Shown here: positions 42,083 to 51,792 of the stretch, piece after piece | Position numbering within the stretch: position 1 is the stretch's first letter | Layout of the letters: every line of letters starts with the position of its first letter | NCBI GenBank assembly: GCA_021775875.1 | Contig: JAJFHA010000018.1 | Coordinates: forward strand, 1-64,000 | Length of the DNA: 64,000 nt | Direction: 5' to 3' | Source: Hyphomicrobiales bacterium | Lineage (GTDB): Bacteria > Pseudomonadota > Alphaproteobacteria > Rhizobiales > NORP267 | Made by a program: the position numbers and the translations under genes | Notes under the pieces: model-generated | What the model was told of the DNA's origin: nothing | What the model saw: the letters and a program-made list of their open reading frames with translations, nothing else | Database searches by the model: none

Positions 42083-43075
42083 ATGAAAATTATCAGCGAA
42101 CTGAGCGCGATCTCAACAGAGCTGCGCGGCACCGTATTGGCGTTGGGCAATTTTGACGGTGTTCACAAGGGGCATCAAGCCGTATTAGGCGCAGCGCAGG
42201 ATGCCGCTATCAAGTTGGGTGTGCCTTGTGGGGTTATGGTTTTTGAACCCCATCCACGCGAATTTTTTAACCCGTCCAGCCCGGTTTTCAGAATTACGCC
42301 GATTGAGGCAAAACTGGAAGTATTCAAGGCGTTGGGGCTGGATTATTGTATAGTGGTTCCCTTTAACGAGGAATTTTCACAGCAATCAGCAGCAGATTTT
42401 GTCGCTGAAGATCTGGTGGCCAGGCTCGGCGTCAAGCATGTAGTTGCCGGATACGACTTCCATTTCGGTAACAAGCGTCAGGGCAATCCGGAATTTTTAA
42501 TCCAGCAGGGAAAAATTTTCGGTTTTGAGACAAGCATCGTTGCGCCGCTTGAGATGGACAGTGAGCCTTATTCATCAAGCGGTATTCGGGTGTTGCTGGA
42601 AGCTGGCAATGTAGCCGGAGCAGCAAACAACTTAGGCTATCGCTGGTTTGTGCGCGGCCAGGTTGTTGATGGAGACAAGCGTGGCCGCGAGCTTGGATTT
42701 CCAACCGCTAATATGGCAATGCCGGAATCATGCCGGATGCAACTTGGAATATACGCAGTTCGTATGCGCCGCTTTGGACCAGATGGTATGAACATCCATG
42801 ACGGCGTAGCAAGCTACGGGGTGCGCCCCACCTTTGGTGGCGGCAAGGCATTGCTTGAAACATTTCTGTTTGATTTCGACGAAGACATATACGGCGAAAC
42901 CGTCGAAGTAGCGCTTGTCGGGTTTATCCGCCCTGAAGCCAAATTTGATAGTGTCGATGCGCTTGTAGAGCAAATGCATAAAGACAGCATTGAAGCCAAA
43001 GCCATTTTGGTGGAGGCGGCCGGAAAATCCACGTCGCTCGACCAAAATCTTAACGCCCGGACCCGTAAACTCTGA
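42083..43075 (+). CDS. ribF: Bifunctional riboflavin kinase/FAD synthetase
   Basis: This 330-residue enzyme makes FMN and FAD. The N-terminal nucleotidyltransferase has LGNFDGVHKGHQ; the C-terminal kinase has RELGFPTANM near residue 203. A 263-base gap precedes it and holds no gene. It is followed by ileS (108-base gap), the conserved ribF–ileS–lspA order. Confidence 0.95.
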   Translation: MKIISELSAISTELRGTVLALGNFDGVHKGHQAVLGAAQDAAIKLGVPCGVMVFEPHPREFFNPSSPVFRITPIEAKLEVFKALGLDYCIVVPFNEEFSQQSAADFVAEDLVARLGVKHVVAGYDFHFGNKRQGNPEFLIQQGKIFGFETSIVAPLEMDSEPYSSSGIRVLLEAGNVAGAANNLGYRWFVRGQVVDGDKRGRELGFPTANMAMPESCRMQLGIYAVRMRRFGPDGMNIHDGVASYGVRPTFGGGKALLETFLFDFDEDIYGETVEVALVGFIRPEAKFDSVDALVEQMHKDSIEAKAILVEAAGKSTSLDQNLNARTRKL

Positions 43076-43183
43076 CCCGCAAATTCTGCTCCATAAATTC
43101 TGGCATGTCGTGCTGGATTGTTGCACGTGCGGTTGCTAATAAGGCCCGGACCGGGAAGCCCGGATTTGATCAGGTAAAATTTC

Positions 43184-46100
43184 ATGACTTCTGAGAAGAA
43201 TAAAAATACAGGCGATAACGGTGAGATGGATTACAAATCCACAATTCTGTTGCCCCAGACAGAATTCCCCATGCGTGCCGGCTTGCCGAAAAAAGAGCCG
43301 GAAATTCTGCGCAAATGGCAGGACATGAACCTGTATAAGCGCCAGCGCGAAGACGCCGCCGGACGCCCCCGCTATGTTCTTCATGATGGTCCCCCCTATG
43401 CCAACGGGCATCTGCATATCGGCCACGCGCTCAACAAGATCCTGAAAGATGTCGTAGTCCGCTCCCAGCAAATGCTTGGGTATGATTCCAATTATGTGCC
43501 GGGCTGGGATTGCCACGGCCTGCCGATTGAATGGAAAATCGAAGAAGAATATCGCGCCAAAGGCAAAAACAAGGACGAAGTCCCGGTCAACGAATTCCGA
43601 CAGGAATGTCGCGACTTCGCCGCCAAATGGGTCAAGGTCCAGGGCGAAGAATTTCAGCGCTTCGGGGTGATCGGTGATTTTAAAAATCCCTACACCACCA
43701 TGGCCTTTGAATCTGAGGCCGTGATCGCCGCCGAATTGATGAAATTCGCCAAATCCGGCCAGCTCTACCGGGGCTCCAAACCGATCATGTGGTCGGTGGT
43801 CGAACGCACAGCCCTCGCCGAAGCCGAAATCGAATATCACGATTACACGTCCGACACGGTCTGGGTGAAATTCCCGGTGAAGGATTTAACATTCCCGTTC
43901 GAAGGAAGTTCCAAACTTGAACCTAATCAGGAAATGCCTCTGCATGATTTGACCGCTGAGCAGATTCTATCGGTCAAGGAACCACATATTGTTATTTGGA
44001 CAACAACTCCCTGGACCATTCCAGGCAACCGCGCGATCTCGTTTTCACCGAAGATTGAATACGGACTCTATAAAGTATTAACCGCCGAGAATAGTTTTGG
44101 TCCTCAACCAGGTGAGCAACTGATATTTGCTGATTCCCTTGCAGAAAAATGTGCAACGCAAGCCAAAATTAAGCTTGAGCGAATGTTCAGTATTTCTTCA
44201 AATTACCTGAAAGAATGGACCTGTGACCACCCACTCAAGGGGCTAGCGGACGAATACAATTTCAAAGTCCCTCTCATTCCCGGCGATCACGTCACCGACG
44301 AAGACGGCACCGGCTTTGTGCATACCGCGCCCGGCCATGGCCGGGAAGATTTTGAAGCCTGGATGGATGCCGCCCGCGACCTCGAAGACCGTGACATTGA
44401 TTCCACAATCCCGTTCACCGTTGACGACGGCGGTTATTTCACCGAAGACGCGCCGGGCCTTGTGGGCAAGCGCGTCATCACCGACAAGGGCGACAAGGGC
44501 GACGCCAACGAGGCCGTCATCTCGGAGTTGATCGGGCGGAGCAATCTGTTCGCACGTGGCCGCCTCAAACATCAATATCCCCATTCATGGCGCTCGAAAA
44601 AGCCGATCATTTTCCGCAACACCCCGCAATGGTTTGTCTATATGGACCGCGATATCGAGGGTGAAGGCGATACCTTGCGCGCCCGTGCCCTGAAGGCGAT
44701 TGACGAGACCCGGTTTGTGCCAAAGGCTGGCCAGAACCGCCTTCGCGGCATGATCCAGGGACGGCCTGATTGGGTCTTGTCCCGGCAACGCGCCTGGGGT
44801 GTGCCGATCTCGGTTTTCGTCAACGAGGATGGTGAAATTCTGAACGATGACGCCGTAAATCAGCGCATCATCGACGCCTTCAAGTCTGAGGGTGCCGACG
44901 CCTGGTTTGCTGATGGCGCGAGGGAACGTTTTCTCGGCAAGGACCATTCCGCAAGTGATTGGGAACCGGTGACCGACATCCTCGATGTCTGGTTCGATTC
45001 AGGCTCCACCCACGCATTTGTGGTTGAAGCCCGCGACGATTTGAAAGTGACCCGCCCTGCCGATGGCGGTGACGATTATGTGCTTTATCTGGAAGGGTCA
45101 GATCAGCATCGTGGCTGGTTCCATTCCTCCCTGCTGGAGAGTTGCGGCACCCGTGGCCGGGCACCGTTTGACGCCGTTCTAACCCACGGTTTCACAATGG
45201 CCGAAGACGGTCGTAAGATGTCCAAATCTCTGAACAATCAGGTATTTCCGCAAAAAATCATCGAACAATATGGTGCCGATATTCTGCGCCTCTGGGTGAT
45301 GAATACGGATTACGCCGATGACCAGCGCATCGGTCCGGAAATCATCAAATCCAATGCCGATGCTTACCGGCGTCTGCGCAATACAATCCGCTTCATGCTC
45401 GGCAATCTGTCGGACTTTGACGAATCCGAGCGCGTCCCGGTTGACGAAATGCCGGAACTGGAGCGCTGGATTTTACATCGCCTCAGCACCCTCGATGCGC
45501 CTGTTCGCGACGGCTATCGCGATTTCGCCTATCAGAAATTGTTCACAACCTTATTCAATTTCTGCACGCTGGACCTGTCGGCATTCTATTTCGATATCCG
45601 CAAGGATACGCTCTATTGCGAGCCGGCATCCTCGCTGGAGCGTCGCGCCTGTCGTACGGTCCTGCACGAATTGTTCAACTGCGTCGTGCTCTGGCTGGCA
45701 CCGATGCTGTGCTTCACCATGGAAGAAACCTGGCAGTCCCGGTTTCCGGACGAAGATGATAGCGTCCATTTGAAACAATTTCCCGATAGTGAAATCCTGG
45801 CAGGGTGGCGCGACGACGAACTGGCAGATAAATGGCGCGAAATTCGCGCCGCCCGCCGGGTTGTAACCGGCGCTCTGGAAATTGAACGAGCTGACAAGCG
45901 GCTCGGATCAAGTCTCGAAGCAAACCCGGTCATGTATGTATCAGATCCCGGTTTACTGGCCGCGCTCGAAGGTCTCGATATGGCCGAATTATGTATTACT
46001 TCTGGTCTGGAAATTCGACCCCTCGAAGACGCACCGACAGTTGCCTATCGCCTGGCTGAGGCTAGCGACAAGGTTGCTGTTATTGTGCAGCATGCAGATG

Positions 46101-46198
46101 GTCAGAAATGTGCCCGTTGCTGGATGGTTCTTGAAGATGTCGGATCAGACACCAACCACCCCACAATCTGTGCCCGCTGCGCTACAGTTGTGGGATGA
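43184..46198 (+). CDS. ileS: Isoleucyl-tRNA synthetase
   Basis: This 1004-residue class I synthetase has the HIGH motif ([10 protein letters not shown]) near residue 76, the editing-domain [10 protein letters not shown], the KMSKS motif, and a C-terminal zinc finger CARCWMV ... CARC. Bases 43921-44280, inside the editing domain, are clearly AT-richer than their surroundings. Its TGA overlaps the lspA start by four bases (ATGA). Confidence 0.97.
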   Translation: MTSEKNKNTGDNGEMDYKSTILLPQTEFPMRAGLPKKEPEILRKWQDMNLYKRQREDAAGRPRYVLHDGPPYANGHLHIGHALNKILKDVVVRSQQMLGYDSNYVPGWDCHGLPIEWKIEEEYRAKGKNKDEVPVNEFRQECRDFAAKWVKVQGEEFQRFGVIGDFKNPYTTMAFESEAVIAAELMKFAKSGQLYRGSKPIMWSVVERTALAEAEIEYHDYTSDTVWVKFPVKDLTFPFEGSSKLEPNQEMPLHDLTAEQILSVKEPHIVIWTTTPWTIPGNRAISFSPKIEYGLYKVLTAENSFGPQPGEQLIFADSLAEKCATQAKIKLERMFSISSNYLKEWTCDHPLKGLADEYNFKVPLIPGDHVTDEDGTGFVHTAPGHGREDFEAWMDAARDLEDRDIDSTIPFTVDDGGYFTEDAPGLVGKRVITDKGDKGDANEAVISELIGRSNLFARGRLKHQYPHSWRSKKPIIFRNTPQWFVYMDRDIEGEGDTLRARALKAIDETRFVPKAGQNRLRGMIQGRPDWVLSRQRAWGVPISVFVNEDGEILNDDAVNQRIIDAFKSEGADAWFADGARERFLGKDHSASDWEPVTDILDVWFDSGSTHAFVVEARDDLKVTRPADGGDDYVLYLEGSDQHRGWFHSSLLESCGTRGRAPFDAVLTHGFTMAEDGRKMSKSLNNQVFPQKIIEQYGADILRLWVMNTDYADDQRIGPEIIKSNADAYRRLRNTIRFMLGNLSDFDESERVPVDEMPELERWILHRLSTLDAPVRDGYRDFAYQKLFTTLFNFCTLDLSAFYFDIRKDTLYCEPASSLERRACRTVLHELFNCVVLWLAPMLCFTMEETWQSRFPDEDDSVHLKQFPDSEILAGWRDDELADKWREIRAARRVVTGALEIERADKRLGSSLEANPVMYVSDPGLLAALEGLDMAELCITSGLEIRPLEDAPTVAYRLAEASDKVAVIVQHADGQKCARCWMVLEDVGSDTNHPTICARCATVVG

Positions 46199-46707
46199 GC
46201 GAGCCGGCACGAATGTTTGACCGAACAAGAGTCTGGTGCCTTCTGATTGCCGGAATAATGTTCGGGCTCGATCAACTGCACAAATACTGGATGCTGCATA
46301 TCTTCGATATCGCGCAGAAGGGTCGGGTAGAAATAAATTCTTTCTTCGATCTTTTGCTGGTCTGGAATCGCGGCGTCAGCTACGGCTTGTTTTCCAGCAA
46401 TGGTGAGACAGCGCGGATCATTCTGATTGTTCTGACATCCCTTGCTATTGTCTCAATTCTGATTTGGATGTTTCGCACTTCTTCGCATTTTACTGCCTTT
46501 GCATTGGCATTTATAGCGGGTGGTGCTGCCGGAAATCTAGCGGATCGAATAATATATGGCGCGGTTGCCGACTTTTTCTCGTTTCACGCTTTCGGTTTCA
46601 GCTGGTATGTTTTTAACCTTGCTGATACGGCAATAGTTGTAGGCGTTGCCGGACTGATCTATGAATCATTGTTTGTTCGTCACAAAAGTGCCGCAAACGA
46701 CCAATAG
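46195..46707 (+). CDS. lspA: Signal peptidase II (lipoprotein signal peptidase)
   Basis: This 170-residue four-helix membrane aspartic peptidase cleaves prolipoproteins. The catalytic aspartates lie in GNLADRI ... AVADFF and FNLADTAIV. It overlaps ileS and is followed, 49 bases on, by a lipoprotein gene, a likely substrate. Confidence 0.96.
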   Translation: MSEPARMFDRTRVWCLLIAGIMFGLDQLHKYWMLHIFDIAQKGRVEINSFFDLLLVWNRGVSYGLFSSNGETARIILIVLTSLAIVSILIWMFRTSSHFTAFALAFIAGGAAGNLADRIIYGAVADFFSFHAFGFSWYVFNLADTAIVVGVAGLIYESLFVRHKSAANDQ

Positions 46708-46756
46708 CTGCGGAATATATATATTTAGGCTCAGCGCGGCACCAGTGGAACCAAGT

Positions 46757-47524
46757 ATGGTAATGAGTAAATTCAGTATGCGAAATCACAAGACGGGCTT
46801 GGTTTTGGCCCTGACCGGGGTGTCTTTAATAATGCTTGGCGGCTGCTCGCGACAGCAATTTGATAATGTTGTGGGTGGTGATATTACACAATCGGCCACC
46901 AACGCGCTTTCCGCGATTATGGGCGTGGATATTGTGGATGATGATGGGCCAAGAGATGGCCAATTGGACCCACGTTCGCCACTGGTATTGCCGCCTGGTG
47001 GCCGCTTGCAAGCGCCAGCAGACAAGGAACGTGATACAGCCCTTCTGACATCACAATGGCCGGATGATCCTGACGAGCGCGCACGCCGCGAAGCCGAGGA
47101 ACAGGCGCAGTTGGATGCAGTGCGAAATATCAAGGAGGAAACACGGCTTCCTGGTGGCATCGCTACATCCGAGCCACTGGCTCTTGATGAACTGGCAGCG
47201 GGCACCATTGAGCGCGATCCCAATTACTCTTCCGCCGAAGAAGTGACAAACCGACAGCTTGCCTCTCGGGCTATGACCCCTGAAGAATTGCTGGAACGAC
47301 GTCGAGGGTCGAACCGACAGCCGCAACCCCCGGGTCCTCCGATCAAGGATGCTGCGACACAAGGTGCGTTAATTCCGACAGCGGCAACACCGGCAAATCC
47401 CACCGAGCGGCAATTGGTTGTACCGCCAAATATGCAGGATGCGCCTCCCGCTGGTGCAGGCGTTGTAGAGCAGGAACGCCCTAGTGTTTGGCGTCGGATG
47501 CAGTTCTGGCGCGACGATTCTTGA
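46757..47524 (+). CDS. DUF3035 lipoprotein
   Basis: This protein of 255 residues has a lipoprotein signal: LALTGVSLIMLGGC, with Cys after GG as lipobox. The rest is low-complexity, rich in Pro, Gln and Glu, as in DUF3035 alphaproteobacterial lipoproteins that sit next to lspA and M16 peptidases. ATG at 46757 is chosen; ATGs at 46763 and 46778 also give a signal peptide. Function is unknown. Confidence 0.85.
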   Translation: MVMSKFSMRNHKTGLVLALTGVSLIMLGGCSRQQFDNVVGGDITQSATNALSAIMGVDIVDDDGPRDGQLDPRSPLVLPPGGRLQAPADKERDTALLTSQWPDDPDERARREAEEQAQLDAVRNIKEETRLPGGIATSEPLALDELAAGTIERDPNYSSAEEVTNRQLASRAMTPEELLERRRGSNRQPQPPGPPIKDAATQGALIPTAATPANPTERQLVVPPNMQDAPPAGAGVVEQERPSVWRRMQFWRDDS

Positions 47525-47553
47525 TCGAATTTTTTGTAAAATCAATTCTGTCT

Positions 47554-47581
47554 TTGACAGCGCGATTGCGGTGACTATTCT
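47554..47581 (+). promoter_or_regulatory. Candidate sigma-70 promoter of the M16 pair
   Basis: TTGACA (47554-47559) and TATTCT (47576-47581) are 16 bases apart, 57 bases before the start of the first M16 gene. The -35 is perfect and the -10 is four of six. Confidence 0.55.
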
Positions 47582-47638
47582 CACTTTCGGCTGGCATCCA
47601 GCACGCAATCAACGTGTATCCTTGAGGGAGGAAATCAC

Positions 47639-49009
47639 TTGAAAACTTACCGTCAAATGTTGAGGGCCTCGCTCTGTCTGCTCGCTATTTTCTTATTTTT
47701 TGATGTTCCTTTTGCAAGGGCGCAATCTCAAAGGTTTGCGCCAGATGCGGTTACCTTCAATCTTGAAAACGGATTGCAGGTTGTCGCCATTCCTGATCAT
47801 CGTGCACCTGTAGTAACCCACATGGTCTGGTACCGGGTCGGATCGGCGGATGAACCGTCTGGAAAAAGCGGCGTCGCGCATTTTCTCGAACATCTGATGT
47901 TCAAGGGGACGACTAACAATCCAGACGGCGCCTTTTCCGCGCGGGTTGCCCAGATAGGTGGTCAGGAAAATGCGTTCACTTCGACGGATTATACCGGATA
48001 TTTTCAGCGGGTGGCCAAAGAATGGCTGCCTCTGATGATGGAATTTGAAGCCGACCGGATGGCTAATCTGGTGCTCAATGATGCCGAAGTGGCAAGCGAG
48101 CGTGATGTAATCCGCGAAGAACGTCGCTCCAGAGTGGACAATAATCCAGGGTCGCAACTTGGCGAAGAATTGCGAGCGGCGCTCTACCGCTCTCACCCCT
48201 ATGGCCGCCCGGTGATCGGATGGGAACATGAGATCGCTGCACTCAATCTAGAAGATGCGATTGAATTCTATGATACTTATTATTCTCCAAACAATGCGAT
48301 TCTGATTGTAGCAGGTGACGTCGAGCCGGAGGAAGTTCGGGCATTGGCTGAAAAATATTACGGCCCACTTGAACGCCGCGCCGAGTTTGGCCCTAGGGCG
48401 CGCGCTGTTGAACCAACTCACCGCGGCCCGCGGCGAATTGAAATCAACAATGAATTGGTCCGCCAACCGAGTGTACAGCGCTTGCATGATGTACCAAGCT
48501 ACACGACGGCACCTGCAGGAGATGCCGAAGCGCTTGATATGCTGGCCGAAATATTGGGAGGTGGCACCACAAGCCGCCTGTATCGGGCTTTGATAATTGA
48601 TCAACGCGTCGCCACCGGAACATCGGCCTGGTATTCTTCTTCAGGTCTCGATTCCGGGAAATTCGGTTTCTATGCGTCACCACGTCCTGGCACCGAACTT
48701 GTTGATCTGGAAAACGCAATTCTTGAAGTTGTCAACGATATAAGAGCGAACGGCGTTACGGAACAGGAAGTTGTGCAGGCCCGCACCAACATGGTCGCGG
48801 CGGCTGTATTTGCACAGGATAGTCAATCGGCGCTGGCCCGGGTGTTCGGTGTGGCGCTGACAACCGGACAGACTGTGGAGGATGTACAGGACTGGCCGAA
48901 CCGAGTAGCCCAGGTTACGGCTTCTGATATTCAACGCGTAGCGGAACAATATCTGGACCCAATTAGGTCAGCAACCGGGTTTCTCCAAATTACTTCCAGT
49001 GCGAATTAG
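47639..49009 (+). CDS. M16-family zinc metallopeptidase (active subunit)
   Basis: This 456-residue pitrilysin-family peptidase has a signal peptide (about 28 residues, ending VPFARA) and the inverted zinc motif HFLEH (HxxEH) near residue 80 with a downstream Glu. It should act in the periplasm. TTG is the start: GGAGG lies before it and the signal peptide starts there. The neighbouring M16 gene lacks the zinc motif, so the two likely form an active–inactive heterodimer, known in other M16 pairs. Confidence 0.93.
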   Translation: MKTYRQMLRASLCLLAIFLFFDVPFARAQSQRFAPDAVTFNLENGLQVVAIPDHRAPVVTHMVWYRVGSADEPSGKSGVAHFLEHLMFKGTTNNPDGAFSARVAQIGGQENAFTSTDYTGYFQRVAKEWLPLMMEFEADRMANLVLNDAEVASERDVIREERRSRVDNNPGSQLGEELRAALYRSHPYGRPVIGWEHEIAALNLEDAIEFYDTYYSPNNAILIVAGDVEPEEVRALAEKYYGPLERRAEFGPRARAVEPTHRGPRRIEINNELVRQPSVQRLHDVPSYTTAPAGDAEALDMLAEILGGGTTSRLYRALIIDQRVATGTSAWYSSSGLDSGKFGFYASPRPGTELVDLENAILEVVNDIRANGVTEQEVVQARTNMVAAAVFAQDSQSALARVFGVALTTGQTVEDVQDWPNRVAQVTASDIQRVAEQYLDPIRSATGFLQITSSAN

Positions 49010-49023
49010 GATTTTACCAAACC

Positions 49024-50412
49024 ATGACTGAATCCAATTCAAAACTAAATTTTGAGCAACCGGCCCTGGCACGTTTGGCCCGGAACCTCGTTGTCATTTT
49101 AGCAATCGCAATTTCATTCAATTTTGCAAAATTCAGCGATGCCAACGCTACAAATATAGAGCGAGTTGTTAGTCCCGGCGGCATCGAGGCCTGGCTGGTA
49201 GAGGACCATTCGCTTCCGCTTATTACCTTCAAATTTGCGATGGAAGGCGGCGCGGCGCAGGATCCGGACGGAAAATCCGGGCTCGCCAATCTGGTCTCCG
49301 GATTGATCGATGAAGGGGCCGGGGATATGGAGTCTCAAGCCTTTCAGGGTAGATTGCAGGAACTTGCTATAAGCCTACTTTTTCACGCAAGACGGGACAC
49401 TTTTGAAGGCAGCCTGAAGACCTTGACGGAGCATAGTGAAGAAGCCTTTCGCCTATTGAGGCTGGCGTTGAACGAGCCGCGTTTCGATGATGAACCGGTG
49501 GAGCGTATCCGCGCCCAGGTGCTGACCGGCATCCGTGCAAGTTTGCAAAGTCCCAACGAGATTGCCAGTTACGCCTGGATGAATATTGCCGTACCAGGTC
49601 ATGTTTACGCGCGCGAATTGAACGGCACTATCGATAGTGTGAACGCCATAACCAATGACGATTTGCATAATTATGTTGCCCGGGTCTTAGCTAAAGATAA
49701 CCTGATGATTTCAGTGGTCGGTGATATTGATGCCGATCGCCTGGCCCCGCTCCTTGATGAAATTTTTGGTGATCTGCCAGACGCAGCCACTCTTGCCGAT
49801 GTGACAGATGCGACCCCGGTTTCAGGACCTGTACTGGATATCATCGAAATGGACATCCCGCAGGCGATTGTGCGTTTCGGACATGCTGGTCTGGCTCGCA
49901 ACGATCCGGATTTTATCCCGGCCTATATCGTCAATCATATTCTTGGAGGAGGTAGTTTCTCGTCCAGGCTGTATGCCGAAGTCAGGGAAAAACGGGGCTT
50001 GGCCTATTCCGTCTATTCTTATCTTTTTCCTTTGGATCACGCGGCTTTTTTCTCCGGCGGTGTTGCCACACAGAATGAGCGTGTGGGGGAAACAATTTCG
50101 ACATTGAAGGATGAAATTCGCCGAATGGCCGATGAAGGGCCGACCGAAGAAGAACTCGCGAGCGCAAAATCCTTTCTGATCGGGTCTTACCCGCTCCGGT
50201 TTGATACCGGAGAAAAAATCGCGGAGCAGCTTATTGGTATTCAGAACGCGAATCTTGGCATAGAATACATCAATGATCGTAATGGTATGATTGAAGCTGT
50301 GACAATTGAAGACGTGCGCCGGGTGGCTCGCGATCTCCTCACGGCTGATAATTTAATTGTTACTATTGTTGGAAGACCTGTCGGCGTCACCGAGATCAAT
50401 ATAGACGGCTGA
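49024..50412 (+). CDS. M16-family protein (inactive partner)
   Basis: This 462-residue protein has an N-terminal hydrophobic segment (about residues 20-40, possibly a signal peptide after a hydrophilic start) and two M16 repeats, but no HxxEH zinc motif: the position reads GLANLVSGLIDEGAG. It starts 14 bases after the active M16 gene and probably partners it. Its TGA is 24 bases before the pgi start. Confidence 0.92.
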   Translation: MTESNSKLNFEQPALARLARNLVVILAIAISFNFAKFSDANATNIERVVSPGGIEAWLVEDHSLPLITFKFAMEGGAAQDPDGKSGLANLVSGLIDEGAGDMESQAFQGRLQELAISLLFHARRDTFEGSLKTLTEHSEEAFRLLRLALNEPRFDDEPVERIRAQVLTGIRASLQSPNEIASYAWMNIAVPGHVYARELNGTIDSVNAITNDDLHNYVARVLAKDNLMISVVGDIDADRLAPLLDEIFGDLPDAATLADVTDATPVSGPVLDIIEMDIPQAIVRFGHAGLARNDPDFIPAYIVNHILGGGSFSSRLYAEVREKRGLAYSVYSYLFPLDHAAFFSGGVATQNERVGETISTLKDEIRRMADEGPTEEELASAKSFLIGSYPLRFDTGEKIAEQLIGIQNANLGIEYINDRNGMIEAVTIEDVRRVARDLLTADNLIVTIVGRPVGVTEINIDG

Positions 50413-50436
50413 CGTAAACCGCGAGCGGGAGCGGCC

Positions 50437-51768
50437 TTGTCAGATTTATATACACATTCCATCGAATTATGTCTTGAAACTTCTATTGGCAGCAGCGGCC
50501 TGACAGAAGCTGATCTCAATTTCGAAGTTTCGCGGACTGCCGATATTCTGGCGCGGTTGCGGGATGCCCGGGACAGCGCTTCAATGCCACTGCTGTCATT
50601 GCCGTCAAATATCGACGATCTAGACGAGATTATAGCAACGGCTGATAAAATACGGGCGTCATCCAGCGACGTGATCATTTGCGGGACCGGGGGCTCGAGC
50701 CTTGGCGGCCAGGCGCTTGCTCAACTTGCCGGATGGCACACACCGGCGGGTTCTGAAACTAGAGCTTTGCAGGGGCGTCCCTATCTGCATTTTCTGGATA
50801 ATATCGACGCGTCGAGTTTTGATGATCTGGTTAGCAAGCTTGATCTGACAACAACCCATGTGATTGTAATTTCCAAGTCCGGGACAACCGCTGAAACGCT
50901 TTCCCAGGCAATTTTGCTGTTGACCGAATTTCAGCAACATGGCCTTGGTGATAAAATCGGCGAACATTTTTGCATAATCACAAAACCCGATGCCATCAAG
51001 GATAACGGGCTCCGGAGACTAGCTGCAAAATTTTCGATGTTGATGATTGATCATCCTGCAGATTTGGGCGGCCGGTTTTCAGTGCTTTCCTGTGTTGGAT
51101 TACTCCCGGCCGCCATAGCCGGTGTTGATATTGTCGCCATACGCCGCGGCGCGGCCAAAACCCTGAACATGGCGCTGGATGTTTCTGCGCCAATCGGTTC
51201 AGCCCCGGCCTTGGGTGCAGCGACGGCAGTTGCTTTGGCACGGGAGTTTGGAATTAGCTGTTCTGTTCTGTTTGCTTATGGCGACCGGTTGGAGCGCTTC
51301 ACTCGCTGGTATGTTCAGCTTTGGGCCGAGAGTGTTGGCAAAGACGGGCTGGGCACCACGCCGCTGGCAGCGCTCGGACCGGTCGATCAGCATAGCCAGT
51401 TCCAGCTCTTTCTCGACGGACCAGGTGATAAATTTTATACCATTCTGGCAACCAACGCGCGTGGTAAGGGGCAGATCATTGATCCTGATCTGGCGCAGGA
51501 AGCCGGGGTTGCAAACCTTGCCGGGCACGCATTGGGTGATCTGGTCGAATCGATGCAACGAGCCACCATCGAGACCCTTGCGCGGAATGGCCGACCGGTG
51601 CGAGAATTCTTCATTGATTCTCTCAATGAAGAATTAATGGGCGGGTTGATGATGCATTTCATGTTGGAAACAATTATCGCCGCTGAATTGCTGGGGGTTG
51701 ATCCGTTTGATCAACCTGCTGTTGAAGAGAGCAAAGCCCTGGCGCGGGAAATGCTCACCGATTTATAA
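50437..51768 (+). CDS. pgi: Glucose-6-phosphate isomerase (short form)
   Basis: This 443-residue SIS-fold enzyme has GTGGSSLGG, SKSGTTAET and the C-terminal catalytic segment GDLVESMQRATIET. It is shorter than E. coli Pgi (549) and belongs to the shorter alphaproteobacterial type. The start is TTG with GCGGGAGCGG upstream. It should interconvert glucose 6- and fructose 6-phosphate. It lies between the M16 pair and mutL. Confidence 0.93.
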   Translation: MSDLYTHSIELCLETSIGSSGLTEADLNFEVSRTADILARLRDARDSASMPLLSLPSNIDDLDEIIATADKIRASSSDVIICGTGGSSLGGQALAQLAGWHTPAGSETRALQGRPYLHFLDNIDASSFDDLVSKLDLTTTHVIVISKSGTTAETLSQAILLLTEFQQHGLGDKIGEHFCIITKPDAIKDNGLRRLAAKFSMLMIDHPADLGGRFSVLSCVGLLPAAIAGVDIVAIRRGAAKTLNMALDVSAPIGSAPALGAATAVALAREFGISCSVLFAYGDRLERFTRWYVQLWAESVGKDGLGTTPLAALGPVDQHSQFQLFLDGPGDKFYTILATNARGKGQIIDPDLAQEAGVANLAGHALGDLVESMQRATIETLARNGRPVREFFIDSLNEELMGGLMMHFMLETIIAAELLGVDPFDQPAVEESKALAREMLTDL

Positions 51769-51792
51769 ATTTGCCCGTAAGGAGTGGCTGGT

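Noticed and set aside
43136-43840. Open frame of 234 residues on the minus strand
   Set aside because: It is antisense to the ileS 5' part and is a low-complexity, Phe/Gly-rich by-product of that gene's codon use.
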